Shown here piece by piece: positions 1-5,451 of a stretch of DNA of 5,451 nucleotides. The notes beneath the pieces are model-generated. The model worked only from the letters and a program-made list of their open reading frames with translations. It was not told the origin of the DNA and ran no database searches. Location of the stretch: assembly GCA_043767025.1 (NCBI GenBank), contig JAYUHK010000042.1, positions 1 to 5,451 of the forward strand. Reading direction: 5' to 3'. Position 1 is the stretch's first letter; every line of letters begins with the position of its first letter. This DNA is from JAYUHK01 sp043767025. GTDB taxonomy: Bacteria > Bacteroidota > Bacteroidia > Chitinophagales > Saprospiraceae. The position numbers and the translations under genes are program-made.

Positions 1-2148
1 CTGAAAGAAAACTACCGTTCTACACAGCCTATTTTGGATATTTCTACCAATTTAATCAGTCACAACACAGTAAGAATTGTATCTTATTTAGACGGAGTCG
101 AAAAAAAGCTTTTGGCAGCCAAGCAGCCTATTTTGAGTGAGCCAAAATTGCCACAAATCAATGTTTATCAGACTGTCATAGAAGAGTCGGCAGCCATAGT
201 GGAGCAAATTTTTCAACTCCAAATGAAGGGAGTTTCGCTGCCCGAAATCGCAATTATTTACAACAAACACAAACAATCATCGCTGATTATCAGGCTGTTA
301 GAGCGGCGCGGTATTCCGTATCAAACCAAAAAACCCATCAATATTTTGGACGAGCCGTTGATGCAGCAAGTCAGCACCGCGCTGCAATATGTGGAGGCGG
401 AGCTTCGGCAGCCATACAGTGGCGAGTCGTTGATTTTTCGCTTGATGTACCTTCGTTTTTGGGATATATCCACCAAAGATTTGGCAGCATTGAGCTTCGC
501 TATTGGCAATAAAAACAACAGAGAAAGCACGTTTTTTTGGCGGGACGCACTTTCGGACACCGCTTTTTTGGAGCAATTGAACCTCGCTAATAATTCAAAA
601 ATATCAAATTTTGTGACATTTTTTGAAAATTTGATTGCTGAAGCCGCCGATTTGCCTATCCACGCGCTCGTGGAGCGTTTGCTCAATCGCAGTGGTTGGC
701 TGTCGTGGCTCATGCAGCAACCGCAAAAAGTATGGAATTTGCAGTTGCTCAACACGTTGTATGATTTTTTGCACAAAGAAACTACTCGCAACCCAAACCT
801 CAACCTTTCTCTTTTTGTCGAATTATTGGACAAAATGAATGCTCAAAAACTTTCATTGCCAATCCAAAAAACAATAGAAAATGGCAAAGGTGTGACATTG
901 CTCACAGCACACGCTGCCAAAGGTTTGGAGTTTGAATATGTTTTTGTGATAGACGCGTTGGAAGAAAGTTGGGGGGCTGGACGCGCAAATACCAGTCAAT
1001 TCAAACTTCCCGACACGCTTACTTTTTCTGTCTCTCAAGACCCAGAAGAAGCGCGCCGACGGCTTTTTTATGTAGCTCTTACTCGTGCCAAAACTCACTT
1101 ATCCATTTCCTACAGCTTGTTTTCGGCGGCTGGCAAAGAGCAACAAAGATTATCTTTTATTGACGAAATACATAACTTATTTTCATCTATCGAGTTGATT
1201 AACAACAGTTTAGAGATGGACGAACTGATAGAAACACATCGCTTGTTGCTGCAAGAAAACGAGAATCCGAACTATATCGAAGTGACGAAAGAGCAGCTCG
1301 AAAAAATGTTGGAGGGCTTCGCTTTGAGCGTCACTGCGTTCAACAGTTTTCTGCGATGTCCGTTGATTTTTTACCACGAACACGTCCTGCGGCTGCCGAC
1401 GGCGTTCAGTTCCAATGCGGTTTTTGGTACAGCGATTCACGCTACTTTGGAGTGGACGGCGATGAAAATTCGGACTTCAAAAGAAAAAATTTATCCAAAT
1501 TGTGACGAAATAAAAGCGCAGTTCAAACATTACCTACAAAAGCAGCGCGCGCGCCTCTCCGCCGCCGATTTTGAACGCCGATTAGCGATAGGATTGCAGC
1601 TTCTCGAAAAATATTACGAGCAAGAACTTCCCAAATGGAAGAAAATTCTCCAATTTGAGTACGCTATCCGAGCGGTAGAAATTCAGGGCGTTCCTATCAC
1701 AGGGACGATAGACAAAATCGAGCTTTTGGAGGGCAATGTAGCGAATATCGTGGATTATAAGACAGGCAAATTGACGTTAGAAGCGGTCGCGGCGCGAAAT
1801 CCGAAAAAGCCGAAATCCATCGGCGGCGACTATTGGCGGCAACTTTATTTTTACAAAATCCTCTACGAAGCCTCTCGCCAACGGCAAGTCGCTGTGGCGA
1901 GTGGCGAGATTTCGTATGTTTCGCTCAATGGCAAATCCGAATTTGACAGAAAGACGGTCGTTTTTACGGCGGAAGACGAACATTTCGTAAAAAATCTGAT
2001 GCTCGAAACCTATCACAAAATTATGCGTTTTGAATTTGACAAAGGTTGCGAAAAACCTAACTGCTACTGGTGCAATTTCGTCCGCCAACAACACACAACG
2101 CCCGACACTTTCAACGACGGCAACGCCGAAGATTTGGACGACGAGTAA
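1..2148 (+). CDS. UvrD/PcrA-like helicase fused to C-terminal PD-(D/E)XK nuclease, 5' truncated
   Basis: The frame is open from base 1, so this is the last 715 residues of a longer protein; the first in-frame start-like codon (TTG at 34) falls inside a conserved motif and is not the true start. Counting from base 1, I see SF1A helicase motif IV (ENYRST, residues 3-8), motif V (T302, H304, K307-G-L-E-F) and motif VI (EEARRRLFYVALTRA, about 350-363). Walker A and the DExQ box must lie upstream. A RecB/AddB-like nuclease follows: C453-P, H480 in a GTAIH motif, D571, D585-Y-K587 and Q614xxxY618, the expected catalytic set. Cysteines 683, 688 and 691 near the C-terminus, together with C453, fit the four-Cys iron-sulfur staple of AddB/AdnA/Cas4-type nucleases. 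The likely role is ATP-driven unwinding and resection of DNA ends in double-strand break repair; cytoplasmic. The helicase-plus-nuclease order resembles mycobacterial AdnA/AdnB subunits more than AddB, whose helicase motifs are degenerate. The domain call is firm; the exact family name is not. Confidence 0.9.
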   Translation: MKENYRSTQPILDISTNLISHNTVRIVSYLDGVEKKLLAAKQPILSEPKLPQINVYQTVIEESAAIVEQIFQLQMKGVSLPEIAIIYNKHKQSSLIIRLLERRGIPYQTKKPINILDEPLMQQVSTALQYVEAELRQPYSGESLIFRLMYLRFWDISTKDLAALSFAIGNKNNRESTFFWRDALSDTAFLEQLNLANNSKISNFVTFFENLIAEAADLPIHALVERLLNRSGWLSWLMQQPQKVWNLQLLNTLYDFLHKETTRNPNLNLSLFVELLDKMNAQKLSLPIQKTIENGKGVTLLTAHAAKGLEFEYVFVIDALEESWGAGRANTSQFKLPDTLTFSVSQDPEEARRRLFYVALTRAKTHLSISYSLFSAAGKEQQRLSFIDEIHNLFSSIELINNSLEMDELIETHRLLLQENENPNYIEVTKEQLEKMLEGFALSVTAFNSFLRCPLIFYHEHVLRLPTAFSSNAVFGTAIHATLEWTAMKIRTSKEKIYPNCDEIKAQFKHYLQKQRARLSAADFERRLAIGLQLLEKYYEQELPKWKKILQFEYAIRAVEIQGVPITGTIDKIELLEGNVANIVDYKTGKLTLEAVAARNPKKPKSIGGDYWRQLYFYKILYEASRQRQVAVASGEISYVSLNGKSEFDRKTVVFTAEDEHFVKNLMLETYHKIMRFEFDKGCEKPNCYWCNFVRQQHTTPDTFNDGNAEDLDDE

Positions 2149-2162
2149 TTTTTTTATCCAAT

Positions 2163-2405
2163 ATGTTCAACAAAATCATAAAAGCTGTTTTTATTTTTCC
2201 TATCCGAATCTATCAATGGACGCTTTCGCCCTTGCTCGGAGCCAATAAATGCCGCTACCAGCCGACTTGCTCGCACTACATGATAGCAGCCGTCTACGAA
2301 TGGGGCGTTTTGCGCGGCAGTTGGATAGGTTTTCGCCGCATTTTGAGGTGCCACCCTTGGGGCGGACACGGCTTCGACCCCATACCGAAGAAAAAGAAAG
2401 ATTGA
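2163..2405 (+). CDS. yidD: Membrane protein insertion efficiency factor YidD
   Basis: This is an 80-residue protein, the usual length for the YidD family (formerly UPF0161, DUF37/haemolytic domain). It has the family hallmarks in order: an N-terminal amphipathic or hydrophobic stretch with FPIRIYQ and LSPLLG (residues 12-26), C30-RYQPTC36-SHY, a central helix with the EWGVLRGSWIGFRRILRC63 core, and the closing HPWGGHGFDPIP (64-75) followed by a basic KKKKD tail. YidD is a peripheral inner-membrane protein that assists YidC/Sec-dependent insertion of membrane proteins. The ATG at 2163 is chosen because the homologous part begins there; the frame stays open upstream to 2070 but would overlap the preceding gene. 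It starts 14 bases after the helicase-nuclease stop, so the two are probably co-transcribed. There is no Shine-Dalgarno sequence, only T/A-rich sequence before the start. In many bacteria yidD sits between rnpA and yidC; that context is absent here. Confidence 0.96.
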   Translation: MFNKIIKAVFIFPIRIYQWTLSPLLGANKCRYQPTCSHYMIAAVYEWGVLRGSWIGFRRILRCHPWGGHGFDPIPKKKKD

Positions 2406-2430
2406 AAACGCGTTGCAATCTTATTTTTTC
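2400..2430 (+). terminator. Weak candidate Rho-independent terminator after yidD
   Basis: GATTG (2400-2404) pairs with CAATC (2416-2420), possibly with two more inner A-T pairs after an A-G mismatch. The hairpin overlaps the yidD stop codon and is followed by a T-rich run (2421-2429, TTATTTTTT). The stem is short and not GC-rich, so it may be coincidental. Confidence 0.3.
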
Positions 2431-2456
2431 TTAATTCCTAATCAAAAAAATAAACG

Positions 2457-2464
2457 TAATTTTG
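2457..2464 (+). promoter_or_regulatory. Possible Bacteroidota-type -7 box (TAATTTTG)
   Basis: TAATTTTG matches the Bacteroidota sigma-A -7 consensus TAnnTTTG exactly and lies about 80 bases before the DUF4294 start. I find no TTG -33 element at the expected distance: the nearest TTG, at 2413, is too far away. Chance matches are frequent in such AT-rich DNA, so this is only a candidate promoter. Confidence 0.25.
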
Positions 2465-2493
2465 ACGAATAAAAAAGCCAATTTATCGTTTTC

Positions 2494-2519
2494 CAAAAAG
2501 AAGTAATAATTTCTTTTTG
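2494..2519 (+). promoter_or_regulatory. Perfect 9-bp inverted repeat (hairpin) in the DUF4294 leader
   Basis: CAAAAAGAA (2494-2502) and TTCTTTTTG (2511-2519) are exact reverse complements. A G-T pair and a T-A pair can extend the stem inwards to 11 pairs around a four-base loop. It lies 26 bases before the chosen ATG (2546), and T7 (2532-2538) follows 12 bases downstream. It could be a late terminator for yidD, a leader hairpin, or chance in AT-rich DNA. It also covers the alternative GTG start at 2519, which argues against that start. Confidence 0.35.
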
Positions 2520-2545
2520 TGCGAATTAATCTTTTTTTACAAAAA

Positions 2546-3157
2546 ATGACACTAAAACTTATTACCGCTTTTTTTAGCCTATTTTTCCTGACTGCTGCCT
2601 GTGCGTCTGCGCAAATTTCTACCGAACAACAGCGACAGTGGAAATGGGTCAAAGGGCAAAAATACAGCAAAATCGCTATCGGAAAAGACACTTTTTTGAC
2701 CGTAGAGTTTCCCGATTTGCCCGTCACGAGCAACCGGGTTTTTAAGGACGAAGCGGAGCAAAATCTGTACTGGAAGTATCGTCGTTATGCACCGATGGTG
2801 TATCCGTATGCGTTGGAAGCGGTCAAAAATTATAGGGAATTGCAAGAAGAATCCAAAAATTTGGACGAAGACGGACGGCGCGCCCTCATCAAAACTATGC
2901 AGAAAGATTTAGAAAATAGGTTCGAGAAACCTCTTAAAAATCTTTCTAAAACGCAAGGAAAACTGCTCATCAAAATGGTGGAGCGCGCGCTCGACAAGCC
3001 GATGTATTCTATCGTCAGAGAGCTGCGCGGCGGCTGGACGGCTTTTTACTGGAACGCGTTTGGCAGTTTTTATGGTTATCATCTCAAAGACGGCTACCAC
3101 CGTGGCGAGGACGCTCCGATGGATTGGGTGCTCGACGAGTTTGACATTCCGAACTGA
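2546..3157 (+). CDS. DUF4294 family protein with signal peptide
   Basis: This is a 203-residue protein of the DUF4294 family, of unknown function. The N-terminus is a classical signal peptide: MTLK, a hydrophobic core (residues 5-18) and an A-S-A/Q signal peptidase I site after residue 22. C19 lies near the site, but LTAAC is not a proper lipobox, so a lipoprotein is less likely. Family features follow: YRRYAPMVYPYA (78-89), a charged helical segment, the KTQGKLLIKMVER core (135-147) and ELRGGWTAFYWN (159-170). The mature protein should sit in the periplasm or cell envelope, rich in helix and without further membrane segments. An in-frame GTG at 2519 would add nine residues ahead of the signal peptide; the ATG at 2546 gives a normal signal sequence and is preferred. 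The upstream gap to yidD is 140 bases, so it may have its own promoter. It converges on mqnC with 10 bases between stop codons. The family call comes from recognised motifs. Confidence 0.85.
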   Translation: MTLKLITAFFSLFFLTAACASAQISTEQQRQWKWVKGQKYSKIAIGKDTFLTVEFPDLPVTSNRVFKDEAEQNLYWKYRRYAPMVYPYALEAVKNYRELQEESKNLDEDGRRALIKTMQKDLENRFEKPLKNLSKTQGKLLIKMVERALDKPMYSIVRELRGGWTAFYWNAFGSFYGYHLKDGYHRGEDAPMDWVLDEFDIPN

Positions 3158-3167
3158 TGGATTTTAT

Positions 3168-4319
3168 CTAATCAACAACCATCGTCGCAGTGTCCAACTT
3201 TTGCTGTAAGATATGGGTTGGGAGAGTCCGATATTCGTACTGTTGAGTCCGCAGTTGCGGCACAAAACCTGCATCTCGGATAGCTTGTTGAATCCCGTCC
3301 GCCGTGAAGCGAAAGGCTGCGCCCGCCGCCGACACTACGTTTTCTTCAATCATAATGCTGCCAAAATCATTCGCGCCAGCATGCAAACAGACCTGCGCTA
3401 CTTGCTTCCCGACGGTGAGCCACGATGCCTGAATATTGGTCACATTGGGCAGCATGAGCCTACTTATTGCTATCATTCGCACATACTCGTCGCCCGTGAC
3501 GGTGTTCCGAGCGCGTTTTATTTTCTTCAAAATAGTGTCTTCGTCCATAAAGGGCCACGGAATAAAAGCGATAAATCCCTTCGTGTGAGCGGGCTTTTCG
3601 GACTGCACCTGACGAAGTTTTGCCAGATGCTCCATACGCTCCAAGTTGGTTTCGATGTGTCCGAACATCATGGTGGCAGAAGTCGTAATATCTAATTGGT
3701 GGGCGGCGCGCATCACGTCGAGCCACTCTTGCCCGCCACATTTTCCTTTCGATATCAGTCGGCGCACGCGGTCGTCCAATATCTCCGCGCCAGCCCCCGG
3801 CAGCGAATCCAAACCTGCTTCTTTGAGCGCGCGCAGCACCTCAATATGTGACGACTTTTCTAACTTCGTAATGTGAGCGATTTCGGGCGGTCCGAGCGCG
3901 TGTAGCTTCAAATTTGGATAAAGATGTTTCAGCTCACGAAATAAATCGCAGTAATATTTCAATCCCAAATCGGGGTGGTGTCCGCCTTGCAGCAGCAGTT
4001 GTTCGCCTCCGAATTGGAAAGTTTCCTCTATTTTTTGCTTGTATTCTTCGATGGTCGTGATGTACGATTCGGCGTGATTGGGGCGGCGATAAAAATTACA
4101 AAACTTGCAGTTGGCGATGCAAACATTGGTCGTATTGGAGTTGCGGTCAATAATCCAAGTGACAGTATTAGTGGGTACTTTGAGCTGGCGCAACGCATTT
4201 GCGGCGTACATCAAGGCAGTCGTCGGAGCATTTTCAAACAAAAAAACACCTTCTTCGGCAGTCAGCCACTCGAGGCGCAAGGCTTTTTGTAGCAAGTCAT
4301 CTACGTTTTTCATCGTCAT
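3168..4319 (-). CDS. mqnC: Cyclic dehypoxanthinyl futalosine synthase MqnC (radical SAM)
   Basis: This 383-residue protein is full length for MqnC. The enzyme uses a [4Fe-4S] cluster and S-adenosylmethionine to cyclise dehypoxanthinyl futalosine in the futalosine route to menaquinone; cytoplasmic. The cluster motif is C67-x3-C71-x2-C74 in VCIANCKFCNFYRR, preceded by WIIDRNSNTTN. Further MqnC-type motifs are LLLQGGHHPDL (108-118), HALGPPEI, LPGAGAEILDDRVR, TTSATMMFGHIET, GFIAFIPWPF and, near the C-terminus, GSIMIEENVVSAAG. MqnE, the sister radical SAM enzyme of the pathway, is the main alternative, but the LQGG, PGAGAEI and AFIPWPF motifs point to MqnC. Two start codons lie six bases apart (4319 and 4313); the A-rich leader does not separate them. 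It lies 48 bases downstream of the MBL gene on the same strand. No other mqn gene is in the window, so the pathway genes are apparently scattered. Confidence 0.95.
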   Translation of the reverse strand: MTMKNVDDLLQKALRLEWLTAEEGVFLFENAPTTALMYAANALRQLKVPTNTVTWIIDRNSNTTNVCIANCKFCNFYRRPNHAESYITTIEEYKQKIEETFQFGGEQLLLQGGHHPDLGLKYYCDLFRELKHLYPNLKLHALGPPEIAHITKLEKSSHIEVLRALKEAGLDSLPGAGAEILDDRVRRLISKGKCGGQEWLDVMRAAHQLDITTSATMMFGHIETNLERMEHLAKLRQVQSEKPAHTKGFIAFIPWPFMDEDTILKKIKRARNTVTGDEYVRMIAISRLMLPNVTNIQASWLTVGKQVAQVCLHAGANDFGSIMIEENVVSAAGAAFRFTADGIQQAIRDAGFVPQLRTQQYEYRTLPTHILQQKLDTATMVVD

Positions 4320-4336
4320 TATTTTGAGCGTTTAAC

Positions 4337-4375
4337 AAAAAAAAGGTGCTAAAAGTTGAATATCTTTTCAACTTT
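4337..4375 (-). terminator. Candidate terminator or attenuator between the MBL gene and mqnC
   Basis: AAAGTTGAA (4352-4360) and TTCAACTTT (4367-4375) form a perfect 9-bp inverted repeat with a six-base loop, overlapping the MBL stop codon. Read on the minus strand, seven bases (TAGCACC) follow and then T8 (4344 down to 4337). The stem is AT-rich and the T-run is offset, so it is a weak intrinsic terminator at best. If active it would lower read-through from the MBL gene into mqnC. Confidence 0.4.
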
Positions 4376-5180
4376 CTTCTAATTCTTTTTGCATCAACTC
4401 CACATTCGCAGCATGAAATTTTCGCATCAGGCGTGGGAATTTATATTTTTCCCAAAGCTGTTGAGTATCAAAAATGCTGCCTTCGGCAATATGCTGGCGC
4501 AATGTTGTGATGTATTCGAGTGCCGAATCGCGGCGTTCTAAAAGTTCTTTTTGCGAGGTAGCGGGGTCGCCATGCCCGCCGATAAATGTCTGAATATTTG
4601 GGTATTGTGACAGTATAATATCAAATTTCGTCAGCGTTTTTTCATATTCTGTACTGCTGTGGTAGATGAACGGAAACTCGACGTTGCAGCAATAATCGCC
4701 CATCACGCAAAGGTCGAGGGAAGGAATAAGCGTCAAAATCCCATCTGGATTATGCCCAACCGCTTGATAGAACTCTAAAATCGTGTCCCCAATATGGATT
4801 TTCTCACCATCATTTTGGACGGTAATATCCACTTTGGGATACTCAATCGGATAGTCCCGAGTGATGTAATAATCATCGTCGAAGGTCAAAATTTGTTCTA
4901 TAATAGCTTGTTTATCAGTATTTTGGACAAAATTTTGGGAGGCGATGACTGTTGCATTTTCAAAAGCCCGATAGCCAATAATGTGGTCGTAGTCGGAGTG
5001 CGTAAAGAGCAAATAAAGCGGTCTGTTGGCTTTCACAGCCGTCACATAGTCTTTAATTTTTTGTATCTCGTGTGGCAACCAATTTGGGTCAATGACCAAC
5101 ACCAAATCTGGCGTTTCGACCACTGTAGCGGTAGTCCGAAATAAGGCACTTTCAAATATTTTAAAGCGATTTTGTGACAT
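4368..5180 (-). CDS. MBL-fold metallo-hydrolase with HxDxDH metal motif
   Basis: This is a 270-residue protein with no signal peptide, so probably cytoplasmic. The metallo-beta-lactamase fold ligand series is present in order: H61-S-D63-Y-D65-H66 after a hydrophobic strand (YLLFT), H143 (AVGHNPDG), D162 (CVMGDYCC) and H203 (FIGGHGDP). The N-terminal VVETPDLVLVIDPNW (about 20-34) is the typical first beta-hairpin. The usual second histidine of HxHxDH is Asp (D63), which should alter the first metal site but keeps a possible ligand. The fold covers hydrolases of many substrates (thioesters, lactones, phosphodiesters), and I cannot assign one. The C-terminal 60 residues are helical and charged. 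The start at 5180 is the first ATG of the frame and gives a normal MBL N-terminus; the leader is A-rich without a Shine-Dalgarno. It precedes mqnC by 48 bases on the same strand, so co-transcription is possible, but a role in menaquinone synthesis is not shown. Confidence 0.85.
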   Translation of the reverse strand: MSQNRFKIFESALFRTTATVVETPDLVLVIDPNWLPHEIQKIKDYVTAVKANRPLYLLFTHSDYDHIIGYRAFENATVIASQNFVQNTDKQAIIEQILTFDDDYYITRDYPIEYPKVDITVQNDGEKIHIGDTILEFYQAVGHNPDGILTLIPSLDLCVMGDYCCNVEFPFIYHSSTEYEKTLTKFDIILSQYPNIQTFIGGHGDPATSQKELLERRDSALEYITTLRQHIAEGSIFDTQQLWEKYKFPRLMRKFHAANVELMQKELEES

Positions 5181-5271
5181 TTTTTACTTTTTTTGTATGA
5201 TAACTTATGTTACGAAAGGATTTTAAATTGACTCTTTTGAATTTAGCCTTGTAGCTATTTACTTGGTCTTT
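5181..5271. other. AT-rich leader of the MBL gene, no gene seen
   Basis: This stretch should contain the promoter of the MBL gene on the minus strand. I searched it for TAnnTTTG on that strand and found no match. Only short inverted repeats are present, such as TAAATT (5224-5229) with AATTTA (5240-5245). The last 26 bases overlap the left boundary of the candidate repeat element. Confidence 0.5.
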
Positions 5272-5314
5272 GTCACTTTTTTTCTTGATAAAAAAAGTAA
5301 CCAAAAAAATCAAG
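5272..5314. repeat. Two overlapping, mutually exclusive stem-loops
   Basis: GTCACTTTTTTT (5272-5283) pairs with AAAAAAAGTAAC (5290-5301) with one mismatch (C-A on this strand, G-T on the other) and loop CTTGAT. That same CTTGAT (5284-5289) is the exact reverse complement of ATCAAG (5309-5314), so a second stem would break the first. The T-run and A-run make it terminator-like in either direction. Confidence 0.5.
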
Positions 5315-5320
5315 TGCTCT

Positions 5321-5445
5321 GTATAAATTCTGAAGTTTTTGCTTAAAAATCCCGTCGGCGCACGAAAAATACTCGTCGGCTCCGCCAGACTTCAAACAGT
5401 TTTCGCTTCGCCAGACGATATTTTTGCAAAAACTTGAATTTCTAC
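5321..5445. repeat. Long imperfect inverted repeat with a nested inner stem
   Basis: The left arm (5321-5360) matches the reverse complement of the right arm (5409-5445) with a few mismatches and small bulges. The best blocks are GTATAAATTC against GAATTTCTAC, AAGTTTTTGC (5333-5342) against GCAAAAACTT (5426-5435), and AAAAAT plus CGTCGGC against GCCAGACG. Inside, CGTCGGC (5374-5380) and GCCAGAC (5384-5390) form a second, shorter stem, so each of these two words occurs twice. The inner part is clearly richer in GC than the flanks. No protein is encoded. Confidence 0.55.
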
Positions 5446-5451
5446 AAGGCA

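Larger units (their letters stand above)
5246..5450. repeat. Possible MITE-like or dispersed repeat element bounded by 9-bp inverted repeats
   Basis: GCCTTGTAG (5246-5254) and CTACAAGGC (5442-5450) are perfect inverted repeats bounding about 205 bases with no credible coding frame. The interior holds the paired hairpins at 5272-5314 and the long imperfect inverted repeat at 5321-5445. This resembles a non-autonomous mobile element or a dispersed structural repeat of Bacteroidota genomes, but there is no second copy in the window and no target-site duplication could be confirmed. The right end lies one base from the window edge, so the true boundary may be further out. Confidence 0.4.

Noticed and set aside
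321..833. 170-residue open frame on the minus strand
   Set aside because: It lies wholly inside the helicase-nuclease gene, whose conserved motifs fix the coding frame. The protein is basic and Cys/Ser-rich with no recognisable motif, typical of an antisense shadow.
1777..2094. 105-residue open frame on the minus strand
   Set aside because: It is antisense to the nuclease domain, which holds catalytic and cysteine motifs in the plus frame.
2070..2162. N-terminal extension of yidD (in-frame ATG at 2070)
   Set aside because: It would add 31 Arg/Thr-rich residues overlapping the preceding gene and not resembling YidD. The 80-residue form matches the family length.
2519..2545. GTG start for the DUF4294 protein
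   Set aside because: It sits in the arm of a hairpin and would place nine extra residues before an otherwise standard signal peptide. The ATG at 2546 is better.
3213..3695. 160-residue open frame on the plus strand
   Set aside because: It is antisense to mqnC, whose radical SAM and family motifs are unambiguous. It shows no domain of its own.
4794..5144. 116-residue open frame on the plus strand
   Set aside because: It is antisense to the MBL gene and has no recognisable domain.
1..5180. A defence system or biosynthetic cluster built around the helicase-nuclease
   Set aside because: The neighbours are yidD, DUF4294, an MBL hydrolase and mqnC, a mixed chromosomal set with no defence or biosynthetic partner genes and no mobile-element genes.
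5246..5451. CRISPR array or tRNA at the right edge
   Set aside because: The repeated words are inverted and unevenly spaced, without spacer units of constant size, and no cloverleaf or CCA end is visible.

Overview
The window looks like chromosomal DNA from a member of the Bacteroidota, probably of Cytophagales type. This is an inference from four things: a DUF4294 protein (a family I know essentially from Bacteroidota), a futalosine-pathway menaquinone gene, moderately AT-rich intergenic DNA, and start codons preceded by A/T-rich sequence rather than Shine-Dalgarno motifs. The genus cannot be fixed from this sequence.

Layout. Bases 1-2148 (+) hold the C-terminal part of a UvrD/PcrA-type superfamily 1 helicase fused to a RecB/AddB-like PD-(D/E)XK nuclease; its N-terminal ATPase half lies outside the window. 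After 14 bases comes yidD (2163-2405, +), a small membrane-associated factor that assists membrane protein insertion. A 140-base AT-rich spacer with two candidate hairpins leads to a secreted DUF4294 protein (2546-3157, +). This gene converges, with only 10 bases between the two stop codons, on a minus-strand pair. The pair is an MBL-fold hydrolase (4368-5180) followed 48 bases later by mqnC (3168-4319), the radical SAM enzyme dehypoxanthinyl futalosine cyclase. The last 271 bases (5181-5451) hold no credible gene but carry dense inverted-repeat structure that resembles a non-coding dispersed repeat or MITE-like element.

How the genes relate. The genes do not form one obvious pathway: DNA repair/recombination, membrane biogenesis, an envelope protein of unknown role, and menaquinone synthesis. 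MBL and mqnC could be co-transcribed, although a hairpin plus T-run lies between them. I see no CRISPR array, tRNA, rRNA, transposase or recognisable defence or secondary-metabolism cluster. Most of the window is ordinary chromosomal housekeeping content. The points most worth a second look are the structured repeat at the right edge, the altered metal-binding motif of the MBL protein, and the four-cysteine layout of the helicase-nuclease.
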